Assembly (NCBI GenBank): GCA_016745035.1
Contig: JADGDE010000005.1
Span: 93,032 to 157,031, forward strand
Source of the DNA: Thiotrichales bacterium
GTDB taxonomy: Bacteria; Pseudomonadota; Gammaproteobacteria; Beggiatoales; Beggiatoaceae
Length of the DNA stretch: 64,000 bases
Direction: 5' to 3'
Shown: in pieces, positions 1 to 7,695 of the stretch
Numbering within the stretch: position 1 is the stretch's first letter
Layout: every line of letters starts with the position of its first letter
Notes under the pieces: generated by a model
Database searches by the model: none
The model's input: only the letters and a program-made list of their open reading frames with translations
Told to the model about the DNA's origin: nothing
Made by a program: the position numbers and the translations under genes

Positions 1-288
1 GGGGTTCAGGGCAATATTGGCTTCGAGTAAAGCAAAATTATTCGGTTCTGGCTCAAAGGCATAGACGCGCCCTTGAGCGCCAACATTTCGGGCAAACAGC
101 AAACTGTAATAACCGATATTCGCGCCAATGTCGATCACCGTGCTGCCTGCTTGTACTTTATCTTTGACCAATTGTGTTTCTGTGGCTTCAAAAATTCCTG
201 TATGGCGTAAGCCCAAACTGTCTTGAGGGTCAACGTGCATTTTTAGCCCATCAATCAATAAACAGTCTTCGGGTAGCAATATCGACAT
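1..288 (-). CDS. FkbM-family SAM methyltransferase, N-terminal part (cut by window edge)
   Basis: Only the first 96 codons are present; the frame is open at base 1 and the rest lies outside the window. The start ATG at 288 gives [14 protein letters not shown]. Residues about 49-60 read [12 protein letters not shown], the glycine-rich SAM-binding motif I, followed by [18 protein letters not shown], the acidic end of strand 2. This IGANIGYYS...FEPEP pattern is typical of FkbM-type methyltransferases, which usually O-methylate sugars or polyketide-like products. The acceptor cannot be told from this fragment. A bidirectional terminator lies behind its start, so it is transcribed apart from the secreted protein to its right. 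Confidence 0.8.
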   Translation of the reverse strand, partial: MSILLPEDCLLIDGLKMHVDPQDSLGLRHTGIFEATETQLVKDKVQAGSTVIDIGANIGYYSLLFARNVGAQGRVYAFEPEPNNFALLEANIALNP

Positions 289-442
289 GGTTATGGTTTT
301 CTCTCAATGAATCAATATATTGATTGTAAACGACACTTTAACTAAAGCCAAAAACTGTCCGGTTTTATTTTCCAATTGCGACAGTTGAAATTATGTATTT
401 TCAGTTTAATATCATTGCATTGGGTTAGAACACAAGACAATA

Positions 443-477
443 AAAACCCCACTTAATTAAAAACTAAGCGGGGTTTT
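443..477. terminator. Bidirectional rho-independent terminator
   Basis: The arms AAAACCCC-A-CTTA and TAAG-C-GGGGTTTT form a stem with A and T runs on both sides, so it can stop transcription from either strand. It lies downstream of the minus-strand gene that ends at 622. Confidence 0.7.
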
Positions 478-487
478 CAAAGCATTT

Positions 488-620
488 AAAGATGTTACGC
501 AAAGGCTTCTGTCTGTGCCTTAATGCCTCAGAAAACCGCCATTACTCCACAGCTAAATATCTTTAGGCAGGTGGAAAAGCGCCTTATTGTGGCAAAAACC
601 TTAGTGCGTCACATCAGTTA
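488..620 (+). repeat. MITE-like element, copy 1 (plus orientation)
   Basis: This is a full-length copy of the TAACTGATGTTACGCA family. The left end is worn (AAAGATGTTACGCA) and the right end reads GTGCGTCACATCAGTTA. The interior shares the ACCGCCATT and GGCAGGTGGAAAA blocks with the other copies. ATTT occurs directly outside both ends and could be a target duplication. It contains no convincing coding sequence and abuts the stop codon of the neighbouring minus-strand gene. Confidence 0.8.
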
Positions 621-621
621 T

Positions 622-2814
622 TTACTTGGCTTCATAAGCTTTGACACTGGCAGGATCAAGTGCAAAATCAAAACTACCCGGTTGCTGATTCAAATTAACC
701 GAGAAAAAGCCTCGTTCATTTTCACCGGCTTGATTAACCATCGGTACAGATACGCAAGGAATGCTGACAACACCATCTTTATAAGCCGCCAAGCAATCAT
801 TGTCGGTTACATCAGCGGTTAAAGTTGCTGCTGGGTTTGGTGCAATCGCATCGGTGGTGGTGCTAACGCTAATCCCATCTAGGTTTTCAAATTTGGCTTT
901 ATGACCCCAGCCCGCAATGAAATCAGTCACGGCTAACCATAATTCATTTTTACCCGGTTGCAGCGGTAAATATAAATTATCAAAGAAACCAATCGTGCCT
1001 AAGAAACGGTAATCACGGCTACGGAAAGCATCTGAGCCGGAATAAATCAAATCACCATTAAAATACACTTGAGCACTGTCGGTAAAACCGAACATCAGTT
1101 TTTTCAACTGGGCTTTGTCGGAGTCAATGGTAATCCGCGCAAACACAGTGTTTTTAGAGCGATAAACCCGATCTAAATTACGGATTTTTGAAATAAAGGC
1201 AACGCCGACATTATCCGTGGGTAATTTATCCCAACTGCGTCCAGTGACATCGTTAGCTGTCAAGCGGGTTTTGCCTTCTAAATCTTTAGAGGAGAACACA
1301 TCAGAAATCGCCCATTCGGTGACCATATTGGGGTCATTGAGATTCGCCACTTCTTGTACCGCATCACCTTTAACCAAGGCAGGGGCACTGTCCATGCTTT
1401 CATAGCTAAAATTAGCTGCATAACTGGAGATACGTACCGCAGGTGGGACATTATAACCACCAAAGAGACCCACCCAACCAGTTTGGATGCCTTGCTTCAT
1501 ATCATTGATGTATAAAGCCGGTTTGTCCATATCGCCAACAAAGACTTCGCCTTCAGTCCCTGAAACCACGACTTTGACGTGTGTCCAGACACCCAGTGGT
1601 TTATCTACATTAACCGGGTTATGTCCAGGACCATAATAGAGTTGTAATGGATGCTCGGTATCATTCACAGGCATGTAGTGCATACCGTAAGGCGTGCCAA
1701 ATTCATAATCACGAAAATGCATTAATTCATAATCACCTTCGCTTTGCGCACGCCAAATAAGCCCGGTTTCATCTTTTTTACTCTCGGAGGAGTCAGCACT
1801 GAAAACCGTATCAAATTCGATTGTGCCGTTGGTAAAGTTAGCATTTTTAACAAAACCTAGGGTTTTTACCATATTAATCGCGGGGTAAGTTGTGCCCTCG
1901 GTGTCGGTATAATCTTCAAAAGAATAGGTAGAATCGGCGGTGAACGACCATTGATCTGAGCCTAAAGGCACATCGATTTTGCCCGTGCTGGGTGCTGTGC
2001 CTGTTGCTGTAGCAGAAGCCGTTGGTGCAGCTGCGGTTTTATAATTGCTGTAAATACCACTATTGCTATAAGGCACAACGCGGAAGAAATATTCGGTATT
2101 GTCATCCAGCCCTGTCCAAATGAACATGCCACCCGCCCCTTGAGCAATATTCCAAACCCCAGCGCCTGTGCCACTACAAGCGGCATTGGCAGGCATCGTG
2201 CCATTGGCGGGATCGGTAAAGCTGTTACTGGTTTGGCAATAAACCATATAACCTGTGGGTTGTGGATCAGCATCAGCGGCGACATCTGTCCATGTCAGTT
2301 TGATTTGACCATTGCCCTCGGCATTAGCACTTAAACCAGAGACGTGAGCGGCAGGTTCGCGTAAATCGGTGGCAAACCCCGGATTGCTGTAAACAAAGCC
2401 ATTAGATTTATCTAAAATTGCGCCGTAATAACCCGCACCAACATTATTTTTAAAATAGGCCGTCTCTAGGTTGTCAAATGAGCTTGGCATTGCTCCAGAG
2501 CAATCGGCATCGGTGGGACCTGTACAAAAGCCAGCTTCTTTGGCATCGCGCAATGAGCCATCGGCTTGCCACATACTGATACGAGATTCGGACACAAAAC
2601 GCTGAGCCGGGTCAGCAATACAGCCTAAATCAGAAACAGCTTGGGTTTCTCCTTCGGGGGTAAATGCACCAATGGTAAAATCGACGCAATCCCCTGCAAA
2701 AGCGGAGGTTGCTGCGGTTGCTGCATACAGCACCGCCGAGGCTAATAAACTTTTTTTATGAATTGCAGGCAGTGCAAAACGCGAGGGACCTTGCCCCATG
2801 TAAAGATTTGCCAT
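622..2814 (-). CDS. Large secreted protein with Fn3 and lectin-like domains
   Basis: The 730-residue protein starts at ATG 2814 with a strong ribosome-binding site (GGAAGGAGG). An N-terminal signal peptide has a positively charged stretch (HKKS) before the hydrophobic core and likely cleavage at AFA-GD near residue 40. About residues 155-270 look like a fibronectin type III domain (IKLTWTDV, NTEYFFRVVPYS). About 285-475 resemble a concanavalin A-like/laminin G sandwich (GTIEFDTVF, GLIWRAQSEGDYELMHFRD, WTHVKVVVSG). About 495-650 resemble a galactose-binding-type beta domain (AQVYFNGDLIYSGSD, LPLQPGKNELWLAV). No catalytic motif is recognisable. It is probably an exported carbohydrate-binding or surface protein; there is no C-terminal anchor, and the specific function is unknown. 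Confidence 0.75.
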   Translation of the reverse strand: MANLYMGQGPSRFALPAIHKKSLLASAVLYAATAATSAFAGDCVDFTIGAFTPEGETQAVSDLGCIADPAQRFVSESRISMWQADGSLRDAKEAGFCTGPTDADCSGAMPSSFDNLETAYFKNNVGAGYYGAILDKSNGFVYSNPGFATDLREPAAHVSGLSANAEGNGQIKLTWTDVAADADPQPTGYMVYCQTSNSFTDPANGTMPANAACSGTGAGVWNIAQGAGGMFIWTGLDDNTEYFFRVVPYSNSGIYSNYKTAAAPTASATATGTAPSTGKIDVPLGSDQWSFTADSTYSFEDYTDTEGTTYPAINMVKTLGFVKNANFTNGTIEFDTVFSADSSESKKDETGLIWRAQSEGDYELMHFRDYEFGTPYGMHYMPVNDTEHPLQLYYGPGHNPVNVDKPLGVWTHVKVVVSGTEGEVFVGDMDKPALYINDMKQGIQTGWVGLFGGYNVPPAVRISSYAANFSYESMDSAPALVKGDAVQEVANLNDPNMVTEWAISDVFSSKDLEGKTRLTANDVTGRSWDKLPTDNVGVAFISKIRNLDRVYRSKNTVFARITIDSDKAQLKKLMFGFTDSAQVYFNGDLIYSGSDAFRSRDYRFLGTIGFFDNLYLPLQPGKNELWLAVTDFIAGWGHKAKFENLDGISVSTTTDAIAPNPAATLTADVTDNDCLAAYKDGVVSIPCVSVPMVNQAGENERGFFSVNLNQQPGSFDFALDPASVKAYEAK

Positions 2815-2912
2815 GAAAATCCTCCTTCCTTCATTAATAACTAGATACTGATGTGAGGCACTGATAGGTTTTTTGAGTCCAAAAGTGCCTCATATCATTC
2901 AGATAGTTTATT

Positions 2913-3048
2913 TAACTGATGTTACGCAAAGGCTTCTCAATGCCCCAAAAGGCAAAAAAACCACCATTGCTCCACGGCTAAATACCACTAGACAGGTGGA
3001 AAATCACTACATTGCGGCAAAAACTAGCTTAATGCGTAACATCAGTTA
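2913..3048 (+). repeat. MITE-like element, copy 2 (plus orientation)
   Basis: This intact 136-bp copy runs from TAACTGATGTTACGCA to TGCGTAACATCAGTTA, a perfect 16-bp terminal inverted repeat. ATTT is found on both flanks if the element is counted from AACTG. It lies in the intergenic space between the divergent secreted-protein and TonB-receptor genes. A 68-codon frame inside it has no gene character. Confidence 0.9.
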
Positions 3049-3166
3049 TTTAAGCTGGGCTTATGAACTACTGAAATAACATTATACATAATTAGACTTG
3101 GCTATGTATTTGATATATTAATGAGAGTTTAATGCATCTTGTTCTGTATAATACCCTTTTTTTAAT

Positions 3167-5263
3167 ATGGATATACACTCAGCTATGGATATAAAATATT
3201 TCCCCATCCTCTCTTTAGGGCTGGCTTTCGCCACCTCACCACTTTATGCTGCCGAACAACTCGATACCCTCACCATCGAAGACAGCATTCAAATCAATCC
3301 CAATGTTGCCAGCCCTGTATCAGGACAACGTAGCCGCGCTTTAAATGCCGACGGCGGTGATTTTCTTAATCAAATCAATGGTGTCTCTAGCAGCCGCTTT
3401 GGTGGGCGAGGCTTAGAGCCTGTGATTCGTGGACAATCCCAAACCCGTTTAAATATTTTATTAGATGGTGCTTATGTCCACGGTGGTTGCCCCAATCGTA
3501 TGGATCCCCCTGCCAGTTGGGCGGCACTCGAAACCTATGAGCAAGTCAAAGTCCTTAAAGGCGTGCAATCGGTACTCTATGGTGGTGGTGGCAGCGGTGG
3601 CACGGTCTTGTTTGAACGTGATTCGCGCGGCTTGGCTGAAGAAGAAGGCACACATGGGCGTTTGTCCGTGACCGCCAGCAGCAATGGCACTAAGGGCGAC
3701 CTACTTGGTGATGCCATGTGGGCAGCGGACAAAGGCTATATACGCGCCATCACTGAAGTCAAACGTATGGACGATTACGAAGATGGTGACGGTCGCACGG
3801 TGCGCTCTTCTTATGATCATCGGCAAATGGGTTTGATTTTAGGCTTTACCCCAACAGAAGATCGTTTATTTGAACTTAGTATTGAAAACAATGAATTTGA
3901 AGATGCGCTCTACCCAGGTTCAGCAATGGATAGCCCTGAGGAAAGCGGCAATATTGCTCGGGTACGCTTTGAAGACAAACCCGATTTAGCTTGGCTCTCA
4001 GGGATTAAGTTTGAAGCTTATCTCAGTGACATTGATCACTTAATGGATAATTACAGCCTCCGCAATGCACCTAAGTATAGTATACCCCCCGCGATGGCAG
4101 GCAAAGACATGCTACGCGCAACGCCAACAACCTCAAAAACCATCGGCGGGCGTTTACAATTAAGCACGGACATCGGCGCAACCCGCCTGCAATACGGTAT
4201 TGATGTGCAAAACAATAACCGTGATGGCAGTCTCAATAATATGGACAATGGCACAGCCCGTTCGGTGTCTTTGATGTGGCCTGATGTCAATATTGACCAA
4301 ATCGGTTTATTTGCTGAGGCGAATCAAGCGCTGGCAAAACACCAGCGACTGAAATATGGGATGCGGGTTGATTTTGTCGATGCTTCAGCGGATAAAGCCG
4401 GGGTCAAACCTGCGACTACGCCCAATACCGCTAAGCAAATCTATAATATGTATTATGGGACGAATGAAACCGATCAAAGCGAAACCAACCTCGGCGCTTT
4501 AGTGCGTTTTGAGCAAGACTTTGGCAAAGGCTATCAAGCCGGTATCGGTATCAGCCGCAGCGTCCGCACCGCCGATGCCACCGAGCGCTATATGAATAAA
4601 TGGGGAATGCCAGCGAGCAAACGTTGGGTGGGTAATCCGTTAATTAAGGCAGAAAAGCATCACCAATTGGACTTGAGCATTGGCAAACAAGGCAAAGGCT
4701 TTAGCTGGAACACCGTGGTGTTTTATGACAAGGTCAGCGACTATATTTTGCGTGATGGCGCACGCGGTCAGTCGGGCGTATTACTCAGTGATAATGCCGA
4801 GATTTATCGTAATGTCGATGCCACACTTTATGGCGCAGAATGGGAAGGGCGCTGGCGTTTAGACCGCCACTGGGACATCAGCACCAGCCTTGCCTATGTC
4901 CGTGCTGACAATGACACCGATGACCGTGCGATTGCGCAAACCCCACCTTTAAACGGTCAAATTCAACTGGATTATCATCGTGGACATTGGGCTGCTGGGA
5001 CGCGCTTGCGCTTTGCTGCGGCGCAAAATCGCCTAGATGAGCTTAGCAAGCAAGAAGTCAGTAAAACCGCAGGCTATGGGGTTTTAGATGTTTACGGTCA
5101 ATACCGCATTAATCAAACCTTTAGTCTGCGCTTCGGGGTCGATAATGTCATGGATAAAACCTATGCCCAGCATATCAATCGCGCTAATTTGATGGACAAT
5201 CAAGCCCTGAAAGTCAACGAGCCAGGGCGCAATGCTTGGCTGCGTTTGAACGCTGAGTTTTAA
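3167..5263 (+). CDS. oprC: TonB-dependent copper receptor, OprC-like
   Basis: The protein is an outer-membrane beta-barrel with N-terminal plug, for TonB-driven uptake of a metal. After the signal peptide (KYFPILSLGLAFATSPLYA) the plug reads PVIRGQSQTRLNILLDGAYVHGG, then CPNRMDPP and YEQVKVLKGVQSVLYG...GTVLFERD, the pattern of the OprC copper-receptor family. The CxxxM (C108/M112, counted from ATG 3167) and an HxM (H291/M293, in DIDHLMDN) match the CxxxM-HxM copper site known from OprC. The C-terminus ends in an aromatic-rich beta strand (AWLRLNAEF), usual for barrel proteins. ATG 3185 (MDIKYFPIL) gives a more standard signal peptide and may be the real start; neither start has a clear ribosome-binding site. 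A TATAAT box lies at 3147-3152. Confidence 0.88.
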   Translation: MDIHSAMDIKYFPILSLGLAFATSPLYAAEQLDTLTIEDSIQINPNVASPVSGQRSRALNADGGDFLNQINGVSSSRFGGRGLEPVIRGQSQTRLNILLDGAYVHGGCPNRMDPPASWAALETYEQVKVLKGVQSVLYGGGGSGGTVLFERDSRGLAEEEGTHGRLSVTASSNGTKGDLLGDAMWAADKGYIRAITEVKRMDDYEDGDGRTVRSSYDHRQMGLILGFTPTEDRLFELSIENNEFEDALYPGSAMDSPEESGNIARVRFEDKPDLAWLSGIKFEAYLSDIDHLMDNYSLRNAPKYSIPPAMAGKDMLRATPTTSKTIGGRLQLSTDIGATRLQYGIDVQNNNRDGSLNNMDNGTARSVSLMWPDVNIDQIGLFAEANQALAKHQRLKYGMRVDFVDASADKAGVKPATTPNTAKQIYNMYYGTNETDQSETNLGALVRFEQDFGKGYQAGIGISRSVRTADATERYMNKWGMPASKRWVGNPLIKAEKHHQLDLSIGKQGKGFSWNTVVFYDKVSDYILRDGARGQSGVLLSDNAEIYRNVDATLYGAEWEGRWRLDRHWDISTSLAYVRADNDTDDRAIAQTPPLNGQIQLDYHRGHWAAGTRLRFAAAQNRLDELSKQEVSKTAGYGVLDVYGQYRINQTFSLRFGVDNVMDKTYAQHINRANLMDNQALKVNEPGRNAWLRLNAEF

Positions 5264-5265
5264 AT

Positions 5266-5337
5266 GATTTTACGCGCCGCTGGAGCGACGCAATATGCAT
5301 TCCCAAGCTGGAGCTTGGGAACGAGTTGGATTGGTAA
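5266..5337 (+). repeat. 72-bp dispersed repeat with hairpin, copy 1
   Basis: This stretch is almost identical (about five differences by eye) to 52365-52436. It includes GCGCCGCTGGAGCGACGC and the stem TTCCCAAGC/GCTTGGGAA. It follows the receptor stop codon directly and runs into a MITE copy, so it could also act as a transcription terminator. Confidence 0.75.
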
Positions 5338-5566
5338 CTGATGTTACGCACTAAGCCAGTTTTTGTCACAATAGTGTGATTTTCCACCTGCCTAGTACAG
5401 CATTCACTAAATATCGATAAGGTTTTTTAACAGAAAACCATATAATTACAACATGTTGCAATTATAGGTATTTGTCAATTGCTGTACTAGTCGTATCTGG
5501 TCGTGCAGCAATGGCGGTTTTTTGGCTTTTTGGAGCCAAAAAGAAGCCTTTGCGTAACATCAGTTA
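5335..5566 (-). mobile_element. MITE-like element, copy 3 (minus orientation), interrupted
   Basis: The ends are TAACTGATGTTACGCA and TGCGTAACATCAGTTA. Read on the minus strand the interior matches the copy at 52472-52609 (AAAACCGCCATTGCTGCACG, GGCAGGTGGAAAATCACAC). The 232-bp length is explained by a 91-bp insertion plus a 4-bp duplication; without them it would be 137 bp, like the other full copies. Confidence 0.88.
5396..5486. mobile_element. Nested 91-bp MITE inserted at CTAG
   Basis: The element begins TACAGCA and ends TGCTGTA. About 20 bp at each end form an imperfect inverted repeat (TACAGCATTCACTAAATA against TACAGCAATTGACAAATA). CTAG is present on both sides (5392-5395 and 5487-5490). 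Other copies of the host element have a single CTAG or TTAG at this point, so the insertion is visible directly. The CTAG/TA target suggests mobilisation by an IS630-type transposase; that is inference, since no such transposase is in the window. Confidence 0.85.
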
Positions 5567-5590
5567 GTAAAACCTAGGATTGGTATTATG

Positions 5591-5610
5591 AGCGGGACGA
5601 ATGTCCCGCT
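5591..5610. repeat. Short hairpin next to the VIT gene stop codon
   Basis: The arms AGCGGGAC and GTCCCGCT form a perfect 8-bp stem with a GAAT loop five bases beyond the minus-strand stop codon. There is no clear T run, so a role as terminator is uncertain. A related hairpin (GCGGGACTAAAGTCCCAC) occurs near 52797. Confidence 0.5.
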
Positions 5611-5615
5611 TAAGC

Positions 5616-7682
5616 CTAAACTCGTCGCCAAATAAAACCCAAATAAATCAATACCATCATTAACAAACCGAAGATAAACGCAGGTTCTGGTGCTGCTTTA
5701 CCACTGAACGCGGGTTGTGTTGCTCTGGGTGTTGTGCTTGGATTGCTATAGGCTTTGGAGCTAACCCCTTTAACCGCTGGCAGTGGCACTTGTGTTGATT
5801 GTGCTTGGCTGGGGTTTTGGTTATAAACCTGTTCTGATACGGCGACAAAGGCTGTCCAGCGTGTTACCAAGGCGTGGCTTAAGCCCAACTCGGTGATTTG
5901 TGTCTGTAATTGCGTATCACTGAGATTATTTGGACGTTTGGCAAAAGGGCTATTGAGCCAGCGCATCCGCTGTTTAATCGCTGCCCGCGCCCACAATAAG
6001 GACACCGCCTGCCCTGAGTCGCTGGGCTGATTAGCTAAATCAATTACCAAGGGCAAGGTCGCCTTAGCCCCTTTAACCCGTCCTTTGACTTGTACTCGTT
6101 CTTTACCGCCGCGCTGATAGCGTCCTTGTATACGAACCGATTGTCCGGCGAATAAGTCCGGTATCTTGACGGGCATCACATCACTGACTTGTAAGTCTCC
6201 CCAGTCGATTTGAATATCGGTCAACACCGGTGATTGGAGTCGTTGGCTTAATTCTTCCACAATGGCTTCATAGGCGCTAGTCGGGTCGATATAACGACTA
6301 AAACCCCGTCCCATATGTGCCATTTCATCGAGTAAATAACGGTTAGGCCCGGCTCCTACGCCAATAGAAAATAAACGCGCCTGGCCAATTAATTGGCGAA
6401 TCATGCGTAAGATTTCGGTTTCATTGCCAATATAGCCATCGGTTAAAAAAGTCACCAAACGGATTGCGCCCTTAGGTACAGGCACGGATAAGGCTTGTTT
6501 GATGCCGCTGCTCATATACGTGCCGCCATCACCGTGTAAATGATTGGTATAACGGATACCTGCTTGGATATTCTGCTGAGTCGCTGGCATCGGTGCGCTG
6601 GAAAACTCGGTAACGCTGTCGCTAAAGCGAATAATGCGAAAACTGTCACTGGGACGCAATTGCTGCAAGGCTTTGCGCATAAAGGCTTTGCTGGCATCTA
6701 AGGGTTGCCCGCTCATCGAGCCGGAGCAATCGAGTACAAACACCATTTCACGGGCGCTGATTTGTGCCGCATTTGGCACAGCAGGTGGCTCTAATAAGAC
6801 ACTAAAATAGCCTTGCTTGCCATCATGGTTACTTAATAAACCCGCTTGTGTGTTAGCACCGGCAAGACGATAGCTTAAGACAAAATCTTGATTGTCGATA
6901 ACCCGGTTTGCTGCCAGTTTAATCTGGCGTTGTTGTTTATCTGGCGCGCTGATTTGGAGTTGATGACTGCGGCTTTGTAGCTGTTGAATTTCCATCCCGG
7001 CGTTGAGTTGAATTTCAATACTCACGCGCTCAGGGTCGATGTATTCAGGCTTGCTTAAACTAGGCACGGGGGGATAATCGGGTAATTGCTCTAATTGCCA
7101 GTTCCCCGCTTGGGTGCTGCTATCGGCGTTACTTTCTACCCCCGCATGAGCAGGCTGAAAACGTGGTCCGACCACCAGCGGTAAAACCAATTGATAATCC
7201 CCCTCGGTTTTATCCAAGGTTTGCACATAACTGAGTTTCACCGTGATCAACATATCCGGCATTAAATTGGCAATATCTTGGGTAAACATATTCGGGCGCG
7301 CTTGCTTGAGTAAGGCGGCACTTTTGCCCGCTTGTTTCGCCGCAGTAAAAGTTTTTTCTGCGGCCTTAACCTCATCAATTTGCGCGCGAATAATCTCATC
7401 CCCGACCCGCATTTCCATCTGATGCACGGCGGCATCTTGATTGAGCGGAAATAAATATTGCACATTCAAAGCTTCCGCTAGGGGGTTATGAAACTGCTGA
7501 ATCACATCGACATTGACCAAATCGCCTTGAATATCGACCTTAAAATCGGTTTTGAGGTTGGGAAAAGCCACCACTTGTCCATCGGCTCGATGGGCTTCAA
7601 TGCGCCCGCCCATCTCATCGACATTTTGCGCCCAACTGCCTAGCGGCAGCATTAACAGCAAATACAATCCCAGTTTATACAT
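5616..7682 (-). CDS. VIT and vWA domain protein with PEP-CTERM-like sorting tail
   Basis: The 688-residue exported protein has a signal peptide (YKLGLYLLLMLPLGSWA) followed by a vault/inter-alpha-trypsin (VIT) domain at about 25-150 (QFHNPLAEALNVQYLFPL, FTQDIANLMP). A von Willebrand A domain follows at about 312-480 with a complete MIDAS start DCSGS at D318-S322. The last residues, APEPAFIFGLL...FIWRRV, have the three parts of a PEP-CTERM-type signal: a PEP motif, a hydrophobic segment and terminal arginines. The exosortase gene lies 13 bp upstream on the same strand, so this is most likely its dedicated substrate, sorted to the cell surface. VIT-vWA proteins usually mediate metal-dependent adhesion. 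The ligand is unknown. Confidence 0.85.
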   Translation of the reverse strand: MYKLGLYLLLMLPLGSWAQNVDEMGGRIEAHRADGQVVAFPNLKTDFKVDIQGDLVNVDVIQQFHNPLAEALNVQYLFPLNQDAAVHQMEMRVGDEIIRAQIDEVKAAEKTFTAAKQAGKSAALLKQARPNMFTQDIANLMPDMLITVKLSYVQTLDKTEGDYQLVLPLVVGPRFQPAHAGVESNADSSTQAGNWQLEQLPDYPPVPSLSKPEYIDPERVSIEIQLNAGMEIQQLQSRSHQLQISAPDKQQRQIKLAANRVIDNQDFVLSYRLAGANTQAGLLSNHDGKQGYFSVLLEPPAVPNAAQISAREMVFVLDCSGSMSGQPLDASKAFMRKALQQLRPSDSFRIIRFSDSVTEFSSAPMPATQQNIQAGIRYTNHLHGDGGTYMSSGIKQALSVPVPKGAIRLVTFLTDGYIGNETEILRMIRQLIGQARLFSIGVGAGPNRYLLDEMAHMGRGFSRYIDPTSAYEAIVEELSQRLQSPVLTDIQIDWGDLQVSDVMPVKIPDLFAGQSVRIQGRYQRGGKERVQVKGRVKGAKATLPLVIDLANQPSDSGQAVSLLWARAAIKQRMRWLNSPFAKRPNNLSDTQLQTQITELGLSHALVTRWTAFVAVSEQVYNQNPSQAQSTQVPLPAVKGVSSKAYSNPSTTPRATQPAFSGKAAPEPAFIFGLLMMVLIYLGFIWRRV

Positions 7683-7695
7683 GGGGTTTTCTCCT

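Noticed and set aside
523..822. 99-codon plus-strand frame over the MITE and the 3' end of the secreted protein
   Set aside because: Its first third is repeat DNA and the rest is antisense to a real gene.
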